From positions 1 to 61,520 of the forward strand of contig DATLEZ010000177.1 of assembly GCA_035525055.1 (NCBI GenBank): 61,520 nucleotides of DNA, written 5' to 3'. Positions 16,593 to 24,228 of the stretch are shown one piece after another. The notes beneath the pieces are model-generated. The model was not told the origin of the DNA, made no database searches, and worked only from the letters and a program-made list of their open reading frames with translations. A program made the position numbers and the translations under genes. Numbering within the stretch: position 1 is the first letter of the stretch; the number at the start of each line of letters is the position of its first letter. This DNA is from DATEEG01 sp035525055. GTDB lineage: Bacteria > Actinomycetota > Acidimicrobiia > Spongiisociales > ZC4RG35.

Positions 16593-16720
16593 GGGGGGTG
16601 CGCGAACTCCGGCAGGTGAATCGTTTGGGCCGGGCCGGTTCGTCTCGCAAGTCTTAGAAGAATCGAGACGAACCGGCGGCGCTCTGAGGAGGGAATGCGT
16701 CGGGAGTTCGCGCACCCCCC
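16593..16720. repeat. Nested inverted repeat, two opposed copies of a dispersed element
   Basis: Outer arms of 18 bp are perfect: GGGGGGTGCGCGAACTCC at 16593-16610 and its complement at 16703-16720. Inner arms of 14 bp are perfect: GCCGGTTCGTCTCG at 16634-16647 and its complement at 16664-16677. The spacing of arms is the same as within the dispersed repeat, so this is one full and one partial copy head to head. The rest of 16334-16859 holds no supported gene. Confidence 0.8.
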
Positions 16721-16767
16721 TTCGACCTCGCTTCGCTTCGGTCGGTCTCCCCGCAAGCGGGGGGACA
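16661..16767 (-). repeat. Dispersed intergenic repeat, copy A
   Basis: Read on the minus strand: a CCCCGCTTGCGGGG-type hairpin, then ACCGACCGAAGCGAAGCGAG, GGGGTGCGCGAACT, ACGCAT, TCCTCA and CGCCGCCGGTTCG. The same series in the same order and spacing occurs at 24076-24182 (copy B). No coding capacity is apparent. Confidence 0.8.
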
Positions 16768-16859
16768 GGTTCGGCCGCCCTGCCGGTTGATTCGTTTGAA
16801 CTGCTCCTCTATGAGGGTGCCAGCCATGCGTTGTTTCCGAGAGCGACAACTGAAGCGCC

Positions 16860-17711
16860 TCAAGAAACCCTGAGTGCCCCGGTCCGACGCGGGCGGGCGG
16901 CCCGGCTGGCCCGGACTGATCTCGATAGCGCCTTGACCGCACTCTCGGCTTCGTCAACGTCGGCGAAGAAGGCGAAAAGGGACGGACCCGACCCCGACAT
17001 CGCCACCGGGCGCTCCCAGGTATCGCCCACTTCCGCGATCCAATCCCCCAGCTCTGGTCTCAATGCCATCGCCGCGGGAGTGAGATCGTTTCGTAGCGGC
17101 CCGTGCTCGCGCAGGGACGGTGGCAGGGCACGGCCGTCGAGAGCCGGGCCGAGTGGTTCCTCGAGCCGATCCCAAGTCTGATACACATCGGCTGTCCGCA
17201 ACTCGAAGTCGGGGACGGCGATCGCCAATGCCCATGACTCCGTGTCGATTCTTGCTCTGGTGATCCGCTCCCCGTAGCCCTCGATCCACGCCGTTCCACC
17301 CACGAGGAAGAACGGTACGTCGGCACCGACGGTCGGGGCCGCTTCGGAAACCAGATCGACCGACGCCTTCCGGATTGCCCCCAGGGCGAGCATTGCTGCA
17401 GCTGCATCGCTCGAACCTCCACCAAGGCCCGCGGCCACCGCGATAGCTTTCGTCAGCTTGATGTGGAGACTCGGCCGGTCCTCACCAAGCTTGTGACGGA
17501 GCGCGGTTACCGCCTTCCAGACCAGGTTCTCGCCATCGTCCGGAAGGTCGGCACCATCGATCTCTAGGTGGTCTTCGTCGCCTTCCTCCACTTCGAGAAG
17601 GTCACACCACTCGATGGCCTGAACCATCGATCGGAGCGGATGCATGCCGTCCCTCTCGGGAGAGCGAACTTCGAGGCTGAGGTTGACCTTGGCGGGAGCT
17701 TCCCAGATCAA
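16860..17711 (-). CDS. ispE: 4-diphosphocytidyl-2-C-methyl-D-erythritol kinase
   Basis: GHMP kinase of the non-mevalonate isoprenoid pathway. 283 residues with APAKVNLSLEV at the N-terminus (catalytic Lys), the ATP loop AAGLGGGSSDAAAAM, and GSGPSLFAFF near the C-terminus. Start is TTG at 17711, overlapping the rsmA stop as TTGA, so translation is coupled. Last gene of the tatD-rsmA-ispE operon; this order is common in Actinobacteria. The last ~25 residues are Arg/Ala rich. Confidence 0.95.
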   Translation of the reverse strand: MIWEAPAKVNLSLEVRSPERDGMHPLRSMVQAIEWCDLLEVEEGDEDHLEIDGADLPDDGENLVWKAVTALRHKLGEDRPSLHIKLTKAIAVAAGLGGGSSDAAAAMLALGAIRKASVDLVSEAAPTVGADVPFFLVGGTAWIEGYGERITRARIDTESWALAIAVPDFELRTADVYQTWDRLEEPLGPALDGRALPPSLREHGPLRNDLTPAAMALRPELGDWIAEVGDTWERPVAMSGSGPSLFAFFADVDEAESAVKALSRSVRASRAARPRRTGALRVS

Positions 17712-18517
17712 GGTGTCGCCTCGGCCAGGCGCAAGAAATCGGCGGGAGAGAGATCCTCAGCTCGCTTGGTCGGGTCGATGCCGGCCGACCTGAGCAAGGC
17801 TTCCGCATTTGGGACGATCACAGAAAGTGAGCCTCGCAACATTTTTCGTCGTTGTCCGAATCCAGCGGCCGCCAACTCGATAGCTCTCGCCGCGCCGGGC
17901 GGAGCGTCCTTTCGAACGACCCGGACAACGGCCGATTCAACCTGGGGAGGGGGATAGAACACGTGTGGTGGAACCCGGAATGCGATCTTGAGGTCGGCGT
18001 GGAGGCCGGCGACGACACTCGGCAGGCCGTAGGAACGCGATCCCGGCGGGGCCGCCATTCGCTGAGCAACCTCGAGTTGAACCATGACGGTCATATCTGT
18101 GATCGCTGGGACCAGTCGGAGCCAATCGAGCACCAGTTGCGTACCGATTTGATACGGAAGGTTTGCAACAACCTTCCATGGCCCAGGGCCCAACAACTCC
18201 CGGTAGTCGACCGCGGCAGCGTCGAGGTAGAGGAGACTCACCGATAGCCCCGCCATCGTCTCTTCCAGGACCGGCCGGAGTTGCTCATCGACCTCGATCG
18301 CGGTGACCTCTCCCCCGGCCGCTACTAGTTGGCGAGTAAGAGTTCCGGTACCCGGTCCGATTTCCAGGACCCGATCGCCGGGTGTGACACCGGAAGTAGT
18401 GACGATCCTTCTCGTCAGATTGGGGTCGGCTAGGAAGTGTTGACCGAGCGAGGTGCGGGGCTTCAGGCCGTGTCGCTGCAGGAGTTGCCGCATTTCATTC
18501 AGGGTCTGAGCCGTCAT
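17708..18517 (-). CDS. rsmA: 16S rRNA (adenine1518-N6/adenine1519-N6)-dimethyltransferase
   Basis: KsgA/Dim1 enzyme that dimethylates two adjacent adenines in helix 45 during 30S maturation. From the ATG at 18517 it has 269 residues: LGQHFLADPN, SAM motif VLEIGPGTGTLT, and the catalytic NLPYQIGTQL. The ATG overlaps the tatD TGA (ATGA), which decides the start over an ATG 81 nt upstream inside tatD. Next gene ispE overlaps its stop. Confidence 0.96.
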   Translation of the reverse strand: MTAQTLNEMRQLLQRHGLKPRTSLGQHFLADPNLTRRIVTTSGVTPGDRVLEIGPGTGTLTRQLVAAGGEVTAIEVDEQLRPVLEETMAGLSVSLLYLDAAAVDYRELLGPGPWKVVANLPYQIGTQLVLDWLRLVPAITDMTVMVQLEVAQRMAAPPGSRSYGLPSVVAGLHADLKIAFRVPPHVFYPPPQVESAVVRVVRKDAPPGAARAIELAAAGFGQRRKMLRGSLSVIVPNAEALLRSAGIDPTKRAEDLSPADFLRLAEATP

Positions 18518-19275
18518 GGTTTCGATGCGTCCCCGAAAAAGACTGCGCGGGCATTGGCGGTGGTCTGCTCGGCCACCTCCTCGACCGGGATCGACCAAAC
18601 CCGGGCCAGCGCTGCTCCGACGAATTCGACCCAGGCCGGCTCGTTCGGCTCCCGTCGATGCGGCGGAGGCGCGAGATAAGGGGTATCGGTCTCCACCAGG
18701 GCCCGGGTCGGAGGCACCAGCTCAGCCCCGAGACGAATCGTCTCGCCCGTTTCGAAGGCCACCGGCCCGGCGAACGAGAACCAGCACCCGAGGTCGAGAA
18801 ACCGCCTGGTCCATCGCGGACCACCTGTCCAGCAATGAAGGACTGTCGACGAGCCAGCACCGTGCTCGGAGATCAGCTCGTGGACCCTGGCAAAGGCGTC
18901 GCGGCAATGGACCACGATCGGTTTGTTGTGATCGAGCGCAAGACGAATTTGAGCAACGAAGGACGTCTCTTGGGCGACGGGATCGGAGAGATTGCGGTAG
19001 AAGTCCAGACCCGTCTCCCCCACCGCCGCGACACCGGGAATCATGCTCATAATCTCGTCTCGCTGGCCCTGCCACTGATCGGCTTCATGAGGATGCAGGC
19101 CGGCCGTGGCGACCAGACGATCCGGATAGGCCAGGGCAAGCTCGATCGCAGCCTTGGAGCTTTCTCCATCGATACCGGGCACTACCAACCAGGGCACGTC
19201 GGAGGCGCGGGCCAGAAGCTCTTGGGGCGGACGACCGTCAAGCTGAAGGTGACAGTGTGTGTCGATCCACCGCAA
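18514..19275 (-). CDS. tatD: TatD-family metal-dependent deoxyribonuclease
   Basis: TIM-barrel hydrolase. From the TTG at 19275 it has 253 residues beginning MRWIDTHCHLQLDG, with metal ligands in the HCH pair, the GETGLDFYRN motif, FVAQIRLALDHNKPIVVHCRDA, and ETDTPYLAPPPHRR near the end. An ATG at 19371 in frame would add residues unlike the family and collide with the divergent AbrB-like gene. On the minus strand the TTG is 7 nt after a TACCCT box, so it is probably leaderless. First gene of the tatD-rsmA-ispE operon. Confidence 0.92.
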   Translation of the reverse strand: MRWIDTHCHLQLDGRPPQELLARASDVPWLVVPGIDGESSKAAIELALAYPDRLVATAGLHPHEADQWQGQRDEIMSMIPGVAAVGETGLDFYRNLSDPVAQETSFVAQIRLALDHNKPIVVHCRDAFARVHELISEHGAGSSTVLHCWTGGPRWTRRFLDLGCWFSFAGPVAFETGETIRLGAELVPPTRALVETDTPYLAPPPHRREPNEPAWVEFVGAALARVWSIPVEEVAEQTTANARAVFFGDASKP

Positions 19276-19282
19276 GAGAGCG

Positions 19283-19288
19283 AGGGTA
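19283..19288 (-). promoter_or_regulatory. -10 box of leaderless tatD operon
   Basis: TACCCT on the minus strand, 7 nt before the TTG start at 19275. Same hexamer as the ilvE box. Confidence 0.5.
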
Positions 19289-19376
19289 GCCGTCCCCACG
19301 CGCCGCAACCCGGGGAGGTAATGTCGGCCGAGTCCGGCAGTCCACCCTGCAGTCAACCCGTCCGGGAGCAACAGCC

Positions 19377-19613
19377 TTGGAATCTGGAATCGTTCGCAAG
19401 ATCGACGACCTCGGCCGGATCGTCATTCCGGCCGAGACTCGGCGGCTTTTCAACATTCGTGAAGGCGACCAGTTGCTTATCAGCATCGAGGGAACCGGAA
19501 TAGTCATTCGCAAGCTCGAAAGCACCTGTGCCTTCTGCGGCCGCAACGATGACGTGTCTCCGTACAAGGGCAAGGGGATTTGTGGGGACTGTCGGAGTGG
19601 TTTGGTGGGGTAG
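19377..19613 (+). CDS. AbrB-like regulator with C-terminal zinc finger
   Basis: A 78-residue SpoVT/AbrB-type DNA-binding protein. Residues 4-45 (GIVRKIDDLGRIVIPAETRR...) follow Bacillus AbrB closely. Unlike AbrB, the C-terminus carries two CxxC pairs (Cys51, Cys54, Cys69, Cys72), likely a zinc ribbon. Start is TTG at 19377 with GGGAG eight bases upstream. Divergent from tatD; target genes unknown. The fold is confident, the regulatory role inferred. Confidence 0.82.
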   Translation: MESGIVRKIDDLGRIVIPAETRRLFNIREGDQLLISIEGTGIVIRKLESTCAFCGRNDDVSPYKGKGICGDCRSGLVG

Positions 19614-19631
19614 GCCCGGAGGACCGGGCCT
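19612..19631 (+). terminator. Hairpin at the end of the AbrB-like gene
   Basis: AGGCCCGG-AGGA-CCGGGCCT, an 8-bp perfect stem with a 4-nt loop, overlapping the stop codon. No T-run. Directly followed by a three-fold GTGGTAC tandem at 19634-19654. Confidence 0.55.
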
Positions 19632-19694
19632 CGTGGTACGTGGTACGTGGTACGTATCCGAAACGACGGGGTTCCATCGATACTTGACGGGCGA

Positions 19695-19700
19695 TAGGTT
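19695..19700 (+). promoter_or_regulatory. -10 box of the DUF192 gene
   Basis: TAGGTT followed by 6 nt and the GTG start at 19707. Confidence 0.5.
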
Positions 19701-19706
19701 CGAACC

Positions 19707-20069
19707 GTGGAGTCCGGGGCCTTTCGCTGCGACGGGTGGGAGTCGGGTCCGGTCCTGGTGGCTCAAACATTTGCCGAACGATTGAAGGGACTCCGGTACC
19801 GGAGTGACGGCCAAAGCATGCTTATCCGGGGCATGTCGGTGCACGGGTTTGCGATGAGGGAGCCTTTGCTTGCCGTCGGGCTGGATCGGGGGCAACGGGT
19901 TGTCGGTTTTCGGGTCCTGTATCCCCGTCGAGTGATCTGGATCCGTCGCGCTGCCCAGATCCTCGAACTGCCGATCGACGAGGAGCCGCCGCCGGATGGT
20001 GCCGTCCTAACGTGGGAACGTGGCGGGCCGGCTGATCTTGTGCGCAACTCCTATCGGCAATCTGGGTGA
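19707..20069 (+). CDS. DUF192 family protein
   Basis: A 120-residue protein related to DUF192: AQTFAERLKGL at 19-29, then a conserved SVHGFAMRE-like segment, LDRGQRVVGF and AAQILELPID. Family function is unknown; some members are exported. This copy lacks a signal peptide and lacks the usual GLM motif after the first helix (GLRYRS here). The GTG start fits a leaderless promoter. Its last 50 nt overlap the start of rsmI in another frame, and the rsmI -10 box lies within it. Confidence 0.7.
   Translation: MESGAFRCDGWESGPVLVAQTFAERLKGLRYRSDGQSMLIRGMSVHGFAMREPLLAVGLDRGQRVVGFRVLYPRRVIWIRRAAQILELPIDEEPPPDGAVLTWERGGPADLVRNSYRQSG
20008..20013 (+). promoter_or_regulatory. -10 box of leaderless rsmI
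   Basis: TAACGT followed by 6 nt and the GTG start at 20020; located inside the DUF192 coding region. Confidence 0.5.
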
Positions 20070-20856
20070 CGCCTCTCCCCGACTGGCCGAAACACTCGGC
20101 AGTGCTGATTTGGTCCTGGCCGAGGACACACGTCGCTCATCAACCTTGCTCCGATCACTCGGTGTCAAAAAGCCGCTTCGTTCGTATTTCGCCGGTAACG
20201 AGAATCGTCGAGCGGTCGAGCTAGTCGGCCTTCTCAAAGAAGGAAAGACCATCGCCCTCATCACCGACGCAGGAACCCCGGCCATTTCAGACCCCGGTGT
20301 GTCGGCCGTATTTGCAGCTCGGGAAGCAGAAGCGGTCATAACCGTCGTGCCCGGCCCGAGTGCGGTGACTGCCGCGTTGTCGGTGAGCGGTCTACCGAGT
20401 GAGAGGTTCATCTTCGAAGGGTTCCTTCCCAAGAAGGGACCGGAGCGAGAACGACGTTTGGCCTCTTTGGCCACAGAGACCAGGACCACAGTGTTGTTCG
20501 TCGCTCCCCACCAACTTGTCGACGACCTTAAAGGCCTCGCAGCGGTAGCGCCCGACCGGCCGCTATGTATTGCTCGCGAGCTGACCAAGATGTTCGAGGA
20601 GATCCAATGGAGCACTCCGGCGGCTGCAGCCGATGTCTGGGTCGGGCGGGAAGTCCTCGGTGAATTCACCCTGGTACTCGGCGGAGGGGATCCGATCGAG
20701 CCCGACCTCGAGGCGAGCGTTGTGGAAGTCCTGGCCGAGATCGATGCGGGAGCCCAGATGAGTGACGCGGTCCGAACTGTCGCATCGAAGTCCGGGGTCC
20801 CTCGCCGGACGCTCTACGAGGAGGTTCTCTCTAGAACTCGGGGAACCAGCCTCTGA
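20020..20856 (+). CDS. rsmI: 16S rRNA (cytidine1402-2'-O)-methyltransferase
   Basis: SAM-dependent methyltransferase of the tetrapyrrole-methylase fold acting on the 30S decoding centre. 278 residues: LILCATPIGNLGDASPR, LAEDTRRSSTLLRSLGV, ITDAGTPAISDPG and VPGPSAVTAALSVSGLP are all present. Start is GTG at 20020. The last 26 nt overlap, tail to tail, the convergent lipoprotein gene. Confidence 0.96.
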   Translation: MAGRLILCATPIGNLGDASPRLAETLGSADLVLAEDTRRSSTLLRSLGVKKPLRSYFAGNENRRAVELVGLLKEGKTIALITDAGTPAISDPGVSAVFAAREAEAVITVVPGPSAVTAALSVSGLPSERFIFEGFLPKKGPERERRLASLATETRTTVLFVAPHQLVDDLKGLAAVAPDRPLCIARELTKMFEEIQWSTPAAAADVWVGREVLGEFTLVLGGGDPIEPDLEASVVEVLAEIDAGAQMSDAVRTVASKSGVPRRTLYEEVLSRTRGTSL

Positions 20857-22153
20857 CGGTCGGACCGGACGCCGGGTCGCTGGCTGCGATAAAAACCACC
20901 TCATCACCGGAAGTCGCCACGAACGCATATCGGTTCCCGGTATAGGTCTGCGAATTCTCCTCGACTAGCGGGTCGCCTAGATCCATGCCAATGCCGACGT
21001 AGTCATTGAGGGCTTCGCCTAACTCGGCCGCGTCGGCAGCCGTGTCACCCTGGAACACAATCACCAACACGACGTTGGTTCCGTCCCAGTAGATGCGATA
21101 GGAGTCGCCACCCCATCCTTCGGCGGCACCATCGTTGCCCCCGAGGACCTGGTCAAACATCAGGCGGAACCCGAGCTCGCCCCAGGTGGAGTCCTCATTG
21201 AGCTCATAACCGGTGAGCTCGTTGGTAGGCAGGCTGACCTCGAGCGGCACGTCATCTGGATAATCGTCCGGCCAGATGACCTGTTCGCTCGACAGCGGTG
21301 GATCGGCATAGGCATCGTCGACGGCTGCGTACCCGTCGTCGGAGTACAGATGTTGTACAAAGGTGAATCCGGTGTCGTAAGGGAAAACGAGGCTGTCTTG
21401 AATGAACGGGGGCACCTGGTCAAAGACCGTCATATCGACGTCAAAGGCCGCTTCGAGAAACTCCTGCTGGGCCGCGGCGTCTAGCTGCTGAAGGTACAAC
21501 AGCTCGGCCAGGCTGGCGTCGCCTTCGATTAAGGCCTGGAAGGCAGCGGCCTCGTCATATCGCTGATCGTCGAACAACCGGTTGTAACGGTCGTTGAACT
21601 CCAGGACCTGGTCGGTCAGTGCGTGAGTCAGTTCGTGGACAATCGTCGCTTCCTCGAGTGGACTGAATTCATCCTGCGTAGCTGTGACCACGAGCTCGCC
21701 CGTGTCGCCGTCGTAGTAGCCGGCTACTGCTTCCCCGTAGAGAGAGAGGATCGTCTCGAGTAATTCGAAGTCGGCGGGCACCAGACCGAGAAGCCGGTAC
21801 AGGGCCTCATCGACTTCATGATCCAAATAATCCTCGAGCAACTGATCAACGACCCTGGTCTCCAATTCGTCGGGAGTCAGGACGGTTACCTGGGGCGCCG
21901 ACAGAAACTCGAGACCACGAATCTCTTCGGTGACCAGAATCAACCGGGCGATTTCCGCCCGCAGACTCTCGGGCAATTCTTCAGTTCCCGCCGGGAGGGT
22001 CGTCAAAGTCGTCTCGCTCGACGTGGTGGACTCACCGGACGACGAAGTGGTGGTCGAACCGGTTGTGGCCGCAGCGGTCGTCGTCGATGCCGATGGTGTG
22101 CACGCACACAGAACGAGCGCGACGAGAGCAACAAGCAGGCGACGGGGTCTCAC
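20831..22153 (-). CDS. Lipoprotein with HExxH metalloprotease-like domain
   Basis: From GTG at 22153 the protein has 440 residues. A signal peptide ends in a lipobox (LVLCAC), followed by a Ser/Thr linker of about 45 residues and a globular domain. That domain contains IVHELTHALTDQ (HExxH) and an EGDAS motif some 35 residues later, the layout of a zinc metallopeptidase. No family name can be given with certainty. It is anchored outside the membrane. An upstream ATG at 22183 adds ten residues before the basic n-region; the GTG lies 7 nt after a TAGCCT box and is preferred. Confidence 0.75.
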   Translation of the reverse strand: MRPRRLLVALVALVLCACTPSASTTTAAATTGSTTTSSSGESTTSSETTLTTLPAGTEELPESLRAEIARLILVTEEIRGLEFLSAPQVTVLTPDELETRVVDQLLEDYLDHEVDEALYRLLGLVPADFELLETILSLYGEAVAGYYDGDTGELVVTATQDEFSPLEEATIVHELTHALTDQVLEFNDRYNRLFDDQRYDEAAAFQALIEGDASLAELLYLQQLDAAAQQEFLEAAFDVDMTVFDQVPPFIQDSLVFPYDTGFTFVQHLYSDDGYAAVDDAYADPPLSSEQVIWPDDYPDDVPLEVSLPTNELTGYELNEDSTWGELGFRLMFDQVLGGNDGAAEGWGGDSYRIYWDGTNVVLVIVFQGDTAADAAELGEALNDYVGIGMDLGDPLVEENSQTYTGNRYAFVATSGDEVVFIAASDPASGPTVRGWFPEF

Positions 22154-22160
22154 CGGAATC

Positions 22161-22166
22161 AGGCTA
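22161..22166 (-). promoter_or_regulatory. -10 box of the HExxH lipoprotein gene
   Basis: TAGCCT on the minus strand, 7 nt before the GTG start at 22153. Confidence 0.45.
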
Positions 22167-22202
22167 CCGGCCCCGATGATCAAGTCTTACGGGCCGGATA
22201 CC

Positions 22203-23120
22203 TCAGAAAGCAGCCTGCACTTTCGGCTTGTCAGCGAAACGGGCTTCGAAGCGCTCGGCCTTGACCATGATCTGAGCGGGCAATTCCAAGAGCTTTTCCT
22301 GGATCTCGCTGGCCCTGGCCGACAGGCCCTCCATCGAGGCTATCCCCCATTGCTCGATGAGTGGCATCAGCACCCGGTCGTGATGGATGCGCAGGTTGTA
22401 GACGCCCGCCTTGGCGATGTCGATCGACCTCCGCAGGAATCCGGGAATGCCGATGCCCGGCATTTGGAAATTGAGCATCACCTTATAGATGCCTTCCAAT
22501 GCCACCGCCGGAGAGTCCTTGAGCATCGCCGCCATCACTCCCTTGTAGAACATGAAGTGATGGTTCTCGTCGGCAGCAATCTGGCGCATCAGCTCAAAGG
22601 CGACCTCGTCCTCGGTGATCTTGCCGGCGTTGCGGTGGGAGACCCTGGTGGCGAGTTCCTGGGCGGAGGTGTACGCCAAGAGCTCGGCAGGGTGTTGCCA
22701 GTTCGGTTGATAGCCAACTTGCATGGTGGCCATGCGATCGTCTTCGAGCTCGACTGGGTCGCAGTTCCGTGAAGTCAGGAGATAGCTGCGGATGGCGATG
22801 GCGTGCTGTCCCTCCTCAGCCGTCCAGAGACCATTCCACTCCCTCCAGACCGAACTCTCCGGCAGATGCCGTTCGAGAGCGTTGTGGTAATAGGGAAGGT
22901 TGTCTTCGGTGAGGAGATTGAGCACCAGGGAAGTCCGCGCCCGTTCATTGATCGTGCATTGCGACTCGTCCCACGGCTCCTTCTTGAAGTTGCGGCCGAG
23001 TTCCCACGGAATCATGTCGTGGAAATACCACGGCACCCGGCGGGCCCGATGTTCGGCGAGCAGACGCTCGACGGTGGGCTCTACTGCTTCGAGTAGCTCG
23101 AAGTGCTCGTTGATTGGCAT
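22203..23120 (-). CDS. Acyl-[acyl-carrier-protein] desaturase (DesA-like)
   Basis: Soluble diiron desaturase that introduces a double bond in acyl-ACP. 305 residues. Iron ligands are visible as Glu72 with His79 region (TEDNLPYYH), EEGQH at 102-106 and DENHH at 184-188, matching the two ExxH-type helices of plant stearoyl-ACP desaturase and mycobacterial DesA. Start ATG at 23120 with GAGGTGA upstream. It stands alone, so its electron donor is elsewhere; the Rieske/FAD protein at 24229 is not an obvious partner. Confidence 0.9.
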   Translation of the reverse strand: MPINEHFELLEAVEPTVERLLAEHRARRVPWYFHDMIPWELGRNFKKEPWDESQCTINERARTSLVLNLLTEDNLPYYHNALERHLPESSVWREWNGLWTAEEGQHAIAIRSYLLTSRNCDPVELEDDRMATMQVGYQPNWQHPAELLAYTSAQELATRVSHRNAGKITEDEVAFELMRQIAADENHHFMFYKGVMAAMLKDSPAVALEGIYKVMLNFQMPGIGIPGFLRRSIDIAKAGVYNLRIHHDRVLMPLIEQWGIASMEGLSARASEIQEKLLELPAQIMVKAERFEARFADKPKVQAAF

Positions 23121-23293
23121 AGGTCACCTCATTGAAGCGGACAGGTCGGGAACCGACCAGGGACCATGAAGAGCACAGCCCTGCTTTTACGACCCGCCAA
23201 CTATACGCACCGTTACAAGCTTCCTGAACGAATCGACTATCGCTCGAGCCCGGACGGGATCCGACAAAGTGTCAGGTAACGCCTGGTCCGACG

Positions 23294-23299
23294 TAGCTT
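23294..23299 (+). promoter_or_regulatory. -10 box of the SH3 lipoprotein gene
   Basis: TAGCTT followed by 6 nt and the ATG at 23306; no Shine-Dalgarno. Confidence 0.5.
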
Positions 23300-23305
23300 G
23301 GCATC

Positions 23306-24070
23306 ATGACAACGAACGTCCATCGACATCTGATGGTGTTGCTTGCTCTCCTACTTATTGTGGCCTGTGGTGGCTCGGGTGCCGACACCACCACGACAAG
23401 CCAGGCCACCACGAGCACCAGCACTGCCACCAGCACAGCTTCAACGACCACGACCACTGCGGCAACCACGACAACGTCGGACGATGACCTACCAGGTGAA
23501 CCGATCGACTTCGGGCCAGGGGCCGGCGAGGAATTGGGTGTCGTGGGCGTCGCCCACGACGACGTTCTCAATGTTCGCTCTGCGCCCGGGACCGACTCCG
23601 AGGTCGTCGAGGAATTGGAGCCGACCGCAACTGGCCTCATTGCCACGGGTCGCGCTCGCTCCCTCCCGCAATCGATCTGGTTTGAGGTAGAAGTCGAAGG
23701 CGTGACCGGTTGGGTGTCCAGTGCGTTCGTCGGGTACCTCGGTCTGACCGACGACGCCACAGCCGAGGTGATCGAGACCCTCGGCGACACGCCGGGAGCC
23801 GAAACGATGCTCGACCTGGGCCTCATCGTTGCCGAGGTGATGTCCTCCGATGAGCCGCCATCGCGGATCGTGATGTCTGTGGCTCCGACCGTGGGAGACC
23901 TCGGCGAGGTCACCTACGACGTCGTCGGTCTCGGCGATGATGCCCTCGGCGGGGTCAGGCTCCACATCTTCGGTGACCCGGCCGAAGGTGGCGAGGGCTT
24001 CGTCCTGTCCAACGTAGAACGAACCTTCATCTGCAGCCGCGGCGTAACCGACGACGGATTCTGCCTCTGA
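23306..24070 (+). CDS. Lipoprotein with Thr-rich linker and bacterial SH3 domain
   Basis: 254 residues: signal peptide with lipobox IVACGG (Cys21), a Thr/Ser-rich linker to about residue 60, then an SH3b-like domain (DDVLNVRSAPGTDSEVVEEL...GWVSSAFVGYLG, about 85-145), and a C-terminal domain of about 100 residues with two Cys that may form a disulfide. SH3b domains often bind wall peptides, so a wall-associated extracellular role is inferred. Copy B of the dispersed repeat starts 6 nt after its stop. Confidence 0.8.
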   Translation: MTTNVHRHLMVLLALLLIVACGGSGADTTTTSQATTSTSTATSTASTTTTTAATTTTSDDDLPGEPIDFGPGAGEELGVVGVAHDDVLNVRSAPGTDSEVVEELEPTATGLIATGRARSLPQSIWFEVEVEGVTGWVSSAFVGYLGLTDDATAEVIETLGDTPGAETMLDLGLIVAEVMSSDEPPSRIVMSVAPTVGDLGEVTYDVVGLGDDALGGVRLHIFGDPAEGGEGFVLSNVERTFICSRGVTDDGFCL

Positions 24071-24075
24071 GGTTG

Positions 24076-24182
24076 CTGTCCTTCCGCTTGCGGGGGGACC
24101 GACCGAAGCGAAGTGAGATCGAGGGGGTGCGCGAACTTCGGACGCATGCCTTCCTCAAAACCGCCGCCGGTTCGCCGCGCTC
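24076..24182 (+). repeat. Dispersed intergenic repeat, copy B
   Basis: About 105 bp, colinear with copy A at 16661-16767: CCGCTTGCGGGG, ACCGACCGAAGCGAAGTGAG, GGGGTGCGCGAACTT, GACGCATGCC, TTCCTCA and CCGCCGCCGGTTCG. Sits between convergent genes (stops at 24070 and 24229). Confidence 0.8.
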
Positions 24183-24228
24183 GGTGATGCGCGGCCGGCC
24201 GACAACCGTCGCTCAAGTGAAGTTGCCC

